From Actinomadura_C sp036008685 (GTDB lineage Bacteria > Actinomycetota > Actinomycetes > Streptosporangiales > Streptosporangiaceae), in NCBI GenBank assembly GCA_036008685.1, contig DASYNF010000022.1, positions 1 to 15,514 of the forward strand: DNA of 15,514 bases, given 5' to 3'. A model generated the notes under the pieces. That model worked only from the letters and a program-made list of their open reading frames with translations. It was not told the DNA's origin and searched no databases. Each line of letters opens with the position of its first letter. The first letter of the stretch is position 1. Positions 7,669-14,635 of this stretch are shown piece by piece. Position numbers and translations under genes: made by a program.

Positions 7669-8598
7669 GTGTCCGGACACCCACTGATCTATGCGCGCGG
7701 GCTGGTCAAACGCTTCGGGGACTTCACCGCCGTGAAAGGGATCGACCTGGACGTCGGCGCGGGCGAGGCTTTCGGCTTCCTGGGGGCCAACGGCGCCGGC
7801 AAGTCCTCCACCATGCGCATGATCGGCTGTGTCTCCCCGCCCACCGAGGGGGAGCTCCGCATCCTCGGCATGGACCCGGTGCGGGACGGCACGAGGATCC
7901 GGGCGCGGCTCGGGGTGTGCCCGCAGCTGGACAATCTCGACCCGGACCTGAACGTCCGCGAGAACCTGACCACCTACGCCCGCTATTTCGGGATCCGCCG
8001 CGCCGAGGCGCGGCGGCGTGCCGCCGAGCTGCTCGACTTCGTGCAGCTGGCCGACCGGGCCGACAGCCGGGTGGAACCGCTGTCGGGAGGCATGAAGCGG
8101 CGGCTGACGATCGCGCGGGCGATGGTGAACGATCCGGCGCTGTTGCTGCTCGACGAGCCGACGACCGGCCTGGACCCGCAGGCGCGGCACCTGGTGTGGG
8201 AAAGGCTGTTCCGGCTGAAGCAGCGGGGCACCACGCTGGTGCTGACCACCCATTACATGGACGAGGCCGAGCAGCTGTGCGACCGGCTCGTGATCATGGA
8301 CGGCGGTCTGATCGTGGCGTCGGGCTCCCCTCGTACGCTCATCACCGCCTACTCCAGCCCCGAGGTGCTGGAGCTGAGGTTCGGCGACCGGCCACCGGGC
8401 GACTTCACCGGGAAGGTCGAGGGGATCGGCGACCGGGTCGAACCGCTGCCGGACCGGCTGCTGGTCTACACGGCCGACGGGGACGCCGCGCTGGGCGAGG
8501 TGCACCGCCGCGGGCTGACCCCCACCCGGACACTGCTGCGGCGCTCCTCCCTCGAGGACGTCTTCCTCCACCTCACCGGCCGGACCTTGGTCGAGTGA
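7669..8598 (+). CDS. ABC transporter ATP-binding protein (NodI/DrrA-like)
   Basis: This 309-aa cytoplasmic ATPase powers an ABC-2 type exporter. Walker A is GANGAGKSS (39-47), the Q-loop lies in VCPQLDNLDPDL, the signature is LSGGMKRR (138-145), Walker B is LLLLDEP with D162-E163, and the switch histidine is H195 in TTHYMDEAE. The sequence between the Q-loop and the signature (LNVRENLTTYARYFGI) resembles the NodI branch. A regulatory C-terminal tail of about 90 residues follows, as in DrrA-type ATPases. I prefer GTG 7669, with GAGAGAAAG upstream; GTG 7654 adds five residues but its purine-rich run touches the start. The first permease begins in the stop codon, so the three genes form one operon. 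It may also read through from SNF2-SWIM, as no convincing terminator lies between. Confidence 0.92.
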   Translation: MSGHPLIYARGLVKRFGDFTAVKGIDLDVGAGEAFGFLGANGAGKSSTMRMIGCVSPPTEGELRILGMDPVRDGTRIRARLGVCPQLDNLDPDLNVRENLTTYARYFGIRRAEARRRAAELLDFVQLADRADSRVEPLSGGMKRRLTIARAMVNDPALLLLDEPTTGLDPQARHLVWERLFRLKQRGTTLVLTTHYMDEAEQLCDRLVIMDGGLIVASGSPRTLITAYSSPEVLELRFGDRPPGDFTGKVEGIGDRVEPLPDRLLVYTADGDAALGEVHRRGLTPTRTLLRRSSLEDVFLHLTGRTLVE

Positions 8599-9383
8599 TG
8601 GGTGGAGTGCTCGCCGGCCGGCTGATGGCGCATCCGGCGGTCGCCGTGCTCGAGCGGCGCCTCATCCTCTACCGGCGGCTGTGGCAGGCGTCGGTCTTCT
8701 CCTCCTTCGTCCTGCCTCTGTTGTTCGTGATGAGCATCGGGATCGGTGTCGGCGGATACGTCGGCGAGGTCGAGGGGACGGACTACCTGTCGTGGATCGT
8801 GCCCGGTGTGCTCGCCTCCACCGCCTTCCAGATGGCGGTCGGTGAGTGCACCTACACGATCCTCGGCGACTTCACCTGGGTGCGGGCGTTTCCCGCCATG
8901 TACTCGACGCCGGTCCGGGTGCGTGACATGGTCGGCGGCTGGCTGCTGTACATCCTGTTCCGGGTGCAGACCGTCGTGGTGTCGTTCCTGGTCATCACGT
9001 CCCTGTTCGGGGCGGTGCACTCACCGTGGGCGCTGGCCGCCCTGCCGGTGTGCGCGCTGCTCACCGTGGCGGTGGCGGCTCCCACGACGGCCTTCGCCGC
9101 GAGTGTGGACCACGACAGCTACTTCGCCGTGCTGTTCCGGCTGGTCATGATCCCGTCCGCGCTGTTCGCCGGGGTGTTCTTCCCCGTGTGGCGGCTGCCC
9201 GAGCTCGTCCGGCCCATGGCCTATGCCTCCCCGCTGTGGCACGCCGTCGCGCTCTGCCGCGCGGCGACACTCGGCACCGCTCCCCCCTGGCCGTTCTGGC
9301 TCCACGTCGGCTATCTCCTGATCTGGGCCGTCCTGGGCTGCGCCTGGGCCCTGTACGCCTTCCGCCGCCGGCTGCGGGACTGA
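8598..9383 (+). CDS. ABC-2 type permease, first subunit (NodJ-like)
   Basis: This 261-aa membrane protein has about six hydrophobic segments and belongs to the ABC-2 permease family (PF01061). It would form half of the export channel, with the second permease as partner. Segments begin with SVFSSFVLPLLFVMSIGIGVG and end with a basic cytoplasmic tail (YAFRRRLRD). The conserved stretch near MAYASPLWHAVALCRAATLG, between the last two helices, matches the family's YxxPLWHAVxLxR pattern. The start is ATG 8598, whose A is the last base of the ATPase stop codon, giving tight coupling; GTG 8595 would add one residue. The substrate cannot be inferred: NodIJ-like homologues move oligosaccharides and DrrAB-like ones move drugs. 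Confidence 0.88.
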   Translation: MGGVLAGRLMAHPAVAVLERRLILYRRLWQASVFSSFVLPLLFVMSIGIGVGGYVGEVEGTDYLSWIVPGVLASTAFQMAVGECTYTILGDFTWVRAFPAMYSTPVRVRDMVGGWLLYILFRVQTVVVSFLVITSLFGAVHSPWALAALPVCALLTVAVAAPTTAFAASVDHDSYFAVLFRLVMIPSALFAGVFFPVWRLPELVRPMAYASPLWHAVALCRAATLGTAPPWPFWLHVGYLLIWAVLGCAWALYAFRRRLRD

Positions 9384-9398
9384 CCGGAGGAAGGACCC

Positions 9399-10220
9399 AT
9401 GCTCACCACGCTCCTCGCCGCCCGCCTCCGCCACGGCGATGTGATCTCACCGGATCGGATCGCGTCGGTGATCCAGCGCAATGTCGGCGTGCTCCGGTCC
9501 GGGCCGCCGTACTACCTGATGGTGGTGTCCGGATTCTTCGAGCCGCTGCTCTACCTGCTGTCCATCGGTGTCGGCGTCGGCGCCCTCATCGGCGATCTCA
9601 CCCTGCCCGATGGCCGGACGCTGTCGTACGAGCGGTTCGTCGCCCCGGCCATGCTGGCGGTCTCGGCGATGTCGGGGGCGCTGGCCGAGACGACGTTCAC
9701 CTTCTTCTTCAAGCTCAAATACCTGAAGACCTTCGAAGCCGTCCTCGCCACGCCGGTGCGGCCACTGGAGATCGCGGCCGGCGAGCTCATCTGGGCGGTC
9801 CTGCGCTGCTCTCTTTATACGGGCGCGTTCTTGGCCGTCATGGTCGCGCTCGACCTGACCACGGCCGGCCGGGCACTCGCCGCCTTCCCCGCCACGCTCC
9901 TGGTCGGCATCGCCTTCGGGGCCGTCGGCATGGCGGTGAGCACGCTGCTGCGCGGCTGGCAGGACTTCGATCTCTTGACCACGGGCCAGTTCGCGCTCTT
10001 CCTGTTCTCCGGGACCTTCTCCCCCATACAGGACTATCCGCCCCTCATCCGGCTCCTGATCGATCTGACCCCGCTCTATCACGCGGTGGAACTGGTGCGG
10101 GGCCTCACCACCGGGCCCCTGTCATGGGACCTTTTCGGGCACGGCGCCTATCTGACGGCCATGACCGGGGCCGCGCTGCTGGTCGCCGGCAGGAGACTGT
10201 CGAAGGCTCTCTGCGACTGA
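9399..10220 (+). CDS. ABC-2 type permease, second subunit (NodJ-like)
   Basis: This 273-aa membrane protein is a second, distinct ABC-2 permease with about six hydrophobic segments. Its N-terminal cytoplasmic stretch (about 25 residues) leads to VIQRNVGVLRSGPPYYLMVVSG. The late family motif is LTPLYHAVELVRGLTTG, parallel to SPLWHAVALCRAATLG in the first permease, so the two are paralogues that probably form a heterodimer. The start is ATG 9399, with GGAGG at 9386-9390, 8 nt upstream and 15 bp after the previous stop. It is the last gene of the ABC operon; a hairpin follows the stop after 14 bp. Function as an exporter is known for the family; the cargo is unknown. Confidence 0.88.
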   Translation: MLTTLLAARLRHGDVISPDRIASVIQRNVGVLRSGPPYYLMVVSGFFEPLLYLLSIGVGVGALIGDLTLPDGRTLSYERFVAPAMLAVSAMSGALAETTFTFFFKLKYLKTFEAVLATPVRPLEIAAGELIWAVLRCSLYTGAFLAVMVALDLTTAGRALAAFPATLLVGIAFGAVGMAVSTLLRGWQDFDLLTTGQFALFLFSGTFSPIQDYPPLIRLLIDLTPLYHAVELVRGLTTGPLSWDLFGHGAYLTAMTGAALLVAGRRLSKALCD

Positions 10221-10234
10221 GGCCATCCCTGGCC

Positions 10235-10260
10235 ATAGAGGGACAGAAGGTGTCCTCTAT
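10235..10260 (+). terminator. Candidate terminator of the ABC operon
   Basis: ATAGAGGGACA (10235-10245) pairs with TGTCCTCTAT (10251-10260) around a GAAGG loop, with one bulged G. It starts 14 bp after the second permease's stop. There is no T-tract. The position makes a terminator the simplest reading. Confidence 0.55.
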
Positions 10261-10269
10261 CGGTCCTAG

Positions 10270-10605
10270 CCCGGCCTGGATCGCGCGGATCTGGTGGCGG
10301 CCGCCCGCGAACTGCTCGAGGACAGGCCTCTGACCTTCAGCGAGCTGGGCCGCGCGCTGGCTGGACGGTGGCCGGAATGCGACCCGGCCTCGATGGCCCA
10401 GACGGTGCGCGCGTGCGTTCCCCTGGTCCAGGTCCCACCACGCGGAGTGTGGGGACAGAGCGGGCCCGCCGCTCACCAGACGGTGGAGGCCTGACTCGGA
10501 CGCCCGGAGGAACTGATCGCCTAGGGCACTCGCATGCTGGCCTTCCCGGCGGCGAAGGCAAAGGTCCACGACATCGTGCTGGAGGCGCCACAGCCAGGAG
10601 GGTGT
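10270..10605 (+). pseudogene. Remnant of a winged-helix DNA-binding protein (HTH_42/YcaQ-like)
   Basis: One frame reads as about 110 residues broken by two stop codons, TGA at 10492 and TAG at 10522. The first part (LLEDRPLTFSELGRALAGRW, then VPLVQVPPRGVWGQSG) strongly resembles the winged-helix core of HTH_42 proteins, relatives of the YcaQ/AlkZ DNA glycosylases. After TVEA the frame reads stop-LGRP, where family members usually have a Trp (TGG to TGA fits). It then jumps to EELIA-stop-GTRMLAF, like the extreme C terminus of the family. Intact members are about 350-400 residues long, so the N-terminal third and most of the C-terminal half are gone. The frame is kept throughout, so decay came from deletions and point mutations. 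The family match is from memory of the motif. Confidence 0.65.
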
Positions 10606-10656
10606 TGATCACTGGGTCGGGAATCCCGCGGTGGCCGGCGAGGTTTGCATGACCGT

Positions 10657-10678
10657 GATCTGCGCGTACGCGTAGATC
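10657..10678. promoter_or_regulatory. 22-bp near-perfect palindrome upstream of lplA
   Basis: The centre CGCGTACGCG (10663-10672) is flanked by GATCT (10657-10661) and AGATC (10674-10678). Only the pair G10662/T10673 does not match. It has no loop, so it suits a protein dimer on DNA better than an RNA hairpin. It lies 56 bp before the lipoate ligase start and after the pseudogene. No known binding protein is suggested by the sequence. Confidence 0.5.
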
Positions 10679-10734
10679 GGGTCGTCACGGCGCGGCGCGG
10701 ATCCGCGCCGTCACTCGCAGGCGGGGGTGCGCAG

Positions 10735-11784
10735 GTGCACGGTGAGTACAAGGTTCCCGGCGGGAAGCTGGTGGTCGCCGATGTCGGCCTGCGCGACGGC
10801 AGGCTCCACGGCGTACGCATCAGCGGGGACTTCTTCCTGGAGCCCGACCACGCCCTCGAGGCCATCGACCAGGCCCTCGAAGGCAGCCCCTCGGAGCTGG
10901 AGGCCCGCGACCTCGCCGCGCTCATCCAGGCCGCGCTCCCCGCCGGCACGCTGATGTTCGGCTTCTCCGCTGAGGCCGTCGGGATCGCCGTCCGCCGGGC
11001 CCTCACGCACGCCTCCGGCTGGCGCGAGCATGACTGGCGGCTCATCCACGAAGGACCGCAGGACCCCGCCCTGCAGATGGCCCTCGACGAGGTGCTGGCC
11101 GAGGAGGTCGCCGCCGGTCGCCGCCCGCCGACGCTGCGGGTATGGGAGTGGGCGTCCCCCGCTGTGATCATCGGCAGCTTCCAGTCCCTGCGCAACGAGG
11201 TGGACCCCGAGGGCGCCCGCCGGCACGGCGTGACCGTCGTACGGCGCATCAGCGGCGGCGGGGCCATGTTCGTCGAACCCGGCAACACCATCACCTACTC
11301 GTTGTACGTCCCGGACTCCCTCGTGGCCGGGATGTCCTTCGCCGACAGCTACGCGTTCCTCGACGACTGGGTGCTGGAGGCGCTGGGAGACCTCGGCGTC
11401 AAGGCGTGGTACCAGCCGCTCAACGACATCGCCTCGGAGCAGGGCAAGATCGCCGGCGCGGCGCAGAAGCGCCTCACCGCCGGGGCGGTGCTGCACCACG
11501 TCACCATGGCCTACGACATCGACGCCGACAAGATGCTGGAGGTGCTCCGGGTGGGCCAGGAGAAGATCTCCGACAAGGGCATCGCCAGCGCCAAGAAGCG
11601 GGTGGACCCCCTGCGGCGGCAGACGGGGCTCCCGCGGGCCGAGGTCATCGAGCGGATGGTGGCGTCGTTCCGCCGGCGCAACGGGCTGACCGACGACCGG
11701 CTCCGCCCCGAGGAGCTGAGCCGCGCGGAGAACAAGGTGGCCGAGAAGTTCGGCACCGAGGAATGGACCGCGCGCGTCCCCTGA
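10735..11784 (+). CDS. lplA: Lipoate-protein ligase A family protein with N-terminal accessory domain
   Basis: This 349-aa enzyme is expected to activate lipoate (or octanoate) with ATP and attach it to a lysine of lipoyl domains in 2-oxoacid dehydrogenases or GcvH. Residues 1 to about 90 (HGEYKVPGGKLVVADVGL, then GDFFLEPDHALEAI) resemble the lipoate-ligase accessory domain, which is C-terminal in E. coli LplA and a separate protein in some archaea. The catalytic domain follows: RRISGGGAMF (170-179) is the family's RRxxGGGAV motif, and NDI plus GKIAGAAQKR supplies the probable catalytic lysine K238. I chose GTG 10735 because the accessory-domain homology starts there; upstream codons read through the palindrome. 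It stands alone, with a strong terminator after it. Lipoyl synthase is not nearby. Confidence 0.82.
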   Translation: MHGEYKVPGGKLVVADVGLRDGRLHGVRISGDFFLEPDHALEAIDQALEGSPSELEARDLAALIQAALPAGTLMFGFSAEAVGIAVRRALTHASGWREHDWRLIHEGPQDPALQMALDEVLAEEVAAGRRPPTLRVWEWASPAVIIGSFQSLRNEVDPEGARRHGVTVVRRISGGGAMFVEPGNTITYSLYVPDSLVAGMSFADSYAFLDDWVLEALGDLGVKAWYQPLNDIASEQGKIAGAAQKRLTAGAVLHHVTMAYDIDADKMLEVLRVGQEKISDKGIASAKKRVDPLRRQTGLPRAEVIERMVASFRRRNGLTDDRLRPEELSRAENKVAEKFGTEEWTARVP

Positions 11785-11827
11785 GAATCCGGGCGCCGGA
11801 GCGTGGACGACTCTGACGTGCGGCCGT

Positions 11828-11879
11828 GTGATCGGTGTGTTCGGTGGCCCCTGAGCGGGCGACCGAACACACCGATCAC
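11828..11879. terminator. 52-nt stem-loop, bidirectional terminator
   Basis: GTGATCGGTGTGTTCGGT (11828-11845) and its exact reverse complement (11862-11879) form an 18-bp stem. After one mismatch (11846/11861), four more pairs follow around a 6-nt loop, CTGAGC. It fills the gap between convergent lplA (ends 11784) and the methyltransferase (ends 11907). Without a T-tract it still would make a very stable hairpin on either transcript. Confidence 0.8.
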
Positions 11880-11906
11880 GGTCGACCGCGCATGACCACC
11901 GTCGGG

Positions 11907-12752
11907 TCAGAGCTTGCGGCCCACGCCCGCGTACATCCAGCGGGTGCCCTCGCCGCGCCCGGCGCCGGAGCGCCACTGCGGCACCCACACCACGCCCGGG
12001 TCCACCAGTTCGAACCCCTGGAACAGTTCCTCGACCTCCGCGCGGGTGCGGCTTCGCAGCTGGACGGTGGCGTTCTTCCAGGCGTCCACGGCCTGAGATC
12101 CCGGGTGGCCTTCCACGGTGCTGTGGGACAGGATGAGGTGGCTGCCGGGGACGACGGCCTCGCGGAACACCTCGATGATGTCCCGGGCCTGCTCGTCCGT
12201 GGCGAAGTGGAGTACGGCCAGCATGAGGACCCCGACCGGCCGGGAAAAGTCGATCATGGCCTGGGTGGAAGGGTGGGCCAGGATCGTCTCGGGCTCGCGG
12301 GCGTCGGCCTGGATCACCGTCGTGGTCTTGGAGGGCGGGAGCAGCGCGCGCGCGTGGGCGAGCACGATCGGGTCGTTGTCGGTGTAGACGACGCGGGCGT
12401 CCGGGACCAGGGACTGCGCCACCTCGTGCACGTTGCCCTGGGTCGGCAGGCCGGTGCCGAGGTCGACGAACTGCGTGATGCCCGCTTCGACGGCGAACCG
12501 GATGGCGCGGCCGAGGAACGCCCGGTTCTCCCGGGCCGCCCGCGGGATGTCGGGACCGTTCTGGACCGCGACCTTCGCGGCGGCCCGGTCGACCTCGTAG
12601 TTGTCCTTGCCGCCGAGGAAGACGTCGTAGATCCGGGCCGGGCTGGGCTTGTCGGTGTCGACCCCGGCGGGCGCGGATTCCCGCTCATGCCGGTTCGGTC
12701 CTTCGCCCCCGGTTCGGTTATTTTTTCCCGTTCGCCTGTCTTCTCCAGCCAC
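11907..12752 (-). CDS. SAM-dependent methyltransferase, DUF574 (Methyltransf_19) family
   Basis: This 281-aa soluble protein belongs to a SAM-binding family that is abundant in actinomycetes and largely without assigned substrates. Family marks in order are DTDKPSPARIYDVFLGGKDN (32-51), ARENRAFLGRAIRF (about 73-86), the SAM motif I FVDLGTGLPT (95-104), and VVYTDNDPIV (121-130), which would hold the ribose. The first 30 residues are hydrophilic and not conserved. The start is GTG 12752, the only start codon in frame before the conserved part; an ATG two bases upstream is in another frame. A candidate -10 ends 6 nt before the GTG, so the message is probably leaderless. An A6 run occurs at codons 10-12. 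It is divergent from the MFS gene and converges on lplA. The methylated substrate is unknown. Confidence 0.88.
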   Translation of the reverse strand: MAGEDRRTGKNNRTGGEGPNRHERESAPAGVDTDKPSPARIYDVFLGGKDNYEVDRAAAKVAVQNGPDIPRAARENRAFLGRAIRFAVEAGITQFVDLGTGLPTQGNVHEVAQSLVPDARVVYTDNDPIVLAHARALLPPSKTTTVIQADAREPETILAHPSTQAMIDFSRPVGVLMLAVLHFATDEQARDIIEVFREAVVPGSHLILSHSTVEGHPGSQAVDAWKNATVQLRSRTRAEVEELFQGFELVDPGVVWVPQWRSGAGRGEGTRWMYAGVGRKL

Positions 12753-12758
12753 ATGATC

Positions 12759-12764
12759 ACGGTA
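12759..12764 (-). promoter_or_regulatory. Candidate -10 of the methyltransferase gene (leaderless)
   Basis: On the minus strand this reads TACCGT, matching TANNNT. It ends 6 nt before the GTG start at 12752, so transcription should begin at or next to the start codon. No Shine-Dalgarno is visible in a suitable place. No clear -35 is seen. Confidence 0.45.
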
Positions 12765-12798
12765 CCCCGCCGGCGCCGGACCGCGTCCTCTCGCCTGT

Positions 12799-12804
12799 TA
12801 GGTT
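12799..12804 (+). promoter_or_regulatory. Candidate -10 of the YbjJ-like MFS gene (leaderless)
   Basis: TAGGTT matches TANNNT and ends 6 nt before GTG 12811, the same geometry as for the divergent methyltransferase. The sequence between has no Shine-Dalgarno, which supports a leaderless message and the GTG start. No clear -35 is seen. Confidence 0.5.
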
Positions 12805-12810
12805 CTGCGG

Positions 12811-13998
12811 GTGGATCGGCGCACGGTGCCACGGGCCCGGGTCGCGGTGGCGGTGGTGTTCGCGGTGCACGGTGCCGTGAGCGGCAGCTTCGCCACGCGC
12901 ATCCCCTGGGTCCAGGACCGGATCGGTGCCGGGGAAGGCGCGCTCGGGATGGCCCTCCTGGCCCCCGCCGTCGGCTCCCTGGTGGCCATGCCGATGGCCG
13001 GGCGCCTGATCCACAGCCGAGGCGGACGGTCGGCCACCCGATGGCTGCTGGCCGCGTGGTGCGCCGTGCTCGCGCTCCCGGCGATGGCCCCGAACCTCCC
13101 CGTCCTGTGGGTCTCCCTGGTGGTGTACGGCGCGGCCGCGGGCATGTGCGATGTCGCGATGAACGCCCAGGGGGTGGTGGTCGAGCAGCGCCTCGGCCGC
13201 TCGATCATGTCCGGGCTGCACGGGGGGTGGAGCGTGGGCGGACTCGCCGGGGGCGCACTGGGCGTGGTGGCCGCCCACCTGGGCCTGGACGCCCGATGGC
13301 ACCTGGCCGGGGTGGCGCTGCTGCTGCTCGCGGTCGGAGGCGTCGCCGGGCGTGGCCTGCTGGAGGCGCGGCCGCGACCGGGCGAGCAGGCCCCGCCGCG
13401 GTTCGCGCTCCCCTCCCGTACCGTCCTGGTCATCGGCCTTGTGGGGTTTTGTGCGGTCTTCGCCGAGGCGGCGAGCCAGGACTGGTGCGCGGTCTATCTC
13501 GAGCGGGTCACCGGGGCATCGCCGGGCGTCGCCGCCGCGGGCTTCACCGCGTTCGCCGGCGCGATGGCCCTCGGAAGGCTCACCGGGGACCTGGTGGTGC
13601 GCCGTCTCGGCGCGGTCACCACCGTCCGCGCGGGCGGGCTGTCGGCCATCGCGGGCGGCGTGCTCGTGACCACGGCCGCCTCCCCGCCTCCGGCGATCGC
13701 CGGGTTCATGCTGATCGGCCTGGGCATAGCGGTGGTCGTCCCCCTGGCCTTCGCGGCCGCGGGCAACGCGGCGCCCACACCCGGCCAGGGTGTGGCGGGG
13801 GCCGCGACCATCAGCTACACCTCCGGGTTCATCGCCCCGAGCGCCATCGGGGCCATCGCCCACGTCAGCTCGCTGTCGGCCTCGTTCGTCCTGGTCACCG
13901 CGATCAGCGCCGCCATGCTCCTGGCGGCCGGCGTACTGAGACAGCCCGCCCGCCACGGCCCGCGTCTCGGCCCGGACTCGCGGCCCGCATCGCGCTAG
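12811..13998 (+). CDS. MFS transporter, YbjJ/FucP-like
   Basis: This 395-aa membrane protein has about 12 hydrophobic segments in the two-halves pattern of the major facilitator superfamily. The stretch DVAMNAQGVVVEQRLGRSIM followed by SGLHGGWSVGGLAGG, around residues 111-145, is typical of the YbjJ-like group, whose substrates are poorly known. The first helix contains HGAVSGSFATRIPWVQDRIG, another mark of this group, and a short motif A-like loop (AGRLIHSRGGR) follows the second helix. The start is GTG 12811, supported by the -10 just upstream. The gene shares a 58-bp divergent promoter region with the methyltransferase and ends 4 bp before the converging response regulator, with no room for a terminator. 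Export or uptake cannot be decided from the sequence. Confidence 0.85.
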   Translation: MDRRTVPRARVAVAVVFAVHGAVSGSFATRIPWVQDRIGAGEGALGMALLAPAVGSLVAMPMAGRLIHSRGGRSATRWLLAAWCAVLALPAMAPNLPVLWVSLVVYGAAAGMCDVAMNAQGVVVEQRLGRSIMSGLHGGWSVGGLAGGALGVVAAHLGLDARWHLAGVALLLLAVGGVAGRGLLEARPRPGEQAPPRFALPSRTVLVIGLVGFCAVFAEAASQDWCAVYLERVTGASPGVAAAGFTAFAGAMALGRLTGDLVVRRLGAVTTVRAGGLSAIAGGVLVTTAASPPPAIAGFMLIGLGIAVVVPLAFAAAGNAAPTPGQGVAGAATISYTSGFIAPSAIGAIAHVSSLSASFVLVTAISAAMLLAAGVLRQPARHGPRLGPDSRPASR

Positions 13999-14002
13999 AG
14001 GT

Positions 14003-14635
14003 TCAGCCGAGAATGCCGCGGTCGTACGCCACGGCGACGGCCGCGGCCCGGTCTTTGACGCCCAACTTGCCGTAGATGTGGGTGAGGTGGGTCTTTACGG
14101 TGGCCTCGCTGACGAACAGGACGGCGGCGATCTCACGGTTCGATGTGCCCTTGGCGACGAGGCGCAGCACTTCGCGCTCGCGGGTGCTCAGCGACTGGTT
14201 TGCCGGTGCCCTCACTCGCGAGACCAGACGTGAGGCGATGGCCGGTGACAGCACCGTCCTGCCCTCGGCCGCCGCCCGTACGGCGGCGAAGAGCTCGTCG
14301 CGCGGCGCGTCCTTGAGTAGATAGCCGGTGGCGCCGGCCTCGATGGCCGCGAGGGTGTCGGAGTCGGTGTCGTACGTGGTGAGCACGAGCACCTTGCAGC
14401 GCAGCCCGCGGCGGGCCAGCTCCGTGATCGCGTCGACCCCGCTGCCGCCCGGCATCCGCAGGTCCATCAGGACCACATCGGGGTCGAGCCGGGTGGCGAG
14501 CGCGATCCCCTCGATCCCGTCGGAGGCCTCCCCGACGACCTCGAAGCCGGCGGAGGAGGCGAACATGCCGCGCAGACCGTCCCGTACGACGGGATGGTCG
14601 TCGACGACCAGCAGGGTGATGGTGCGCTCAGCCAT
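14003..14635 (-). CDS. NarL/FixJ family response regulator
   Basis: This 210-aa transcription factor is the output of a two-component system. The receiver domain (about 5-122) has the acidic pair D12/D13, the phosphoacceptor D58 in VVLMDLRMP, T86 in LVLTTYD and K108 in YLLKDAP, all intact. A LuxR-type helix-turn-helix covers about 148-205 (LSTREREVLRLVAKGTSNRE, then VSEATVKTHLTHIYGKLGV). The frame is open for 43 more codons upstream, but I place the start at ATG 14635, directly before the conserved TITLLVVDDHP. It overlaps the kinase stop by 8 nt, so the pair is translated together and the kinase is the expected partner. Its targets are unknown; the adjoining MFS gene converges on it and is not in the same operon. 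Confidence 0.93.
   Translation of the reverse strand: MAERTITLLVVDDHPVVRDGLRGMFASSAGFEVVGEASDGIEGIALATRLDPDVVLMDLRMPGGSGVDAITELARRGLRCKVLVLTTYDTDSDTLAAIEAGATGYLLKDAPRDELFAAVRAAAEGRTVLSPAIASRLVSRVRAPANQSLSTREREVLRLVAKGTSNREIAAVLFVSEATVKTHLTHIYGKLGVKDRAAAVAVAYDRGILG

Noticed and set aside
3331..10220. The SNF2-SWIM-ABC region as a known defence island
   Set aside because: No nuclease, methylase, protease, reverse transcriptase or other hallmark defence gene is present, and the neighbours are transporters and regulators. Helicase content alone is not enough.
10294..10494. A complete 66-aa protein starting at GTG 10294
   Set aside because: Family resemblance continues in the same frame both before the GTG and after the stop, so it is better read as part of a broken larger gene.
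12757..13956. A 399-codon minus-strand frame antisense to the MFS gene
   Set aside because: Low-complexity, Gly/Asp/His/Arg-rich product without motifs; the plus-strand transporter explains the region.
11835..14075. A 746-codon open frame on the plus strand across the methyltransferase and MFS genes
   Set aside because: It runs antisense to one clear gene and out of frame through another, and its product is low-complexity Gly/Arg/Pro. Both overlapped genes have strong family motifs.
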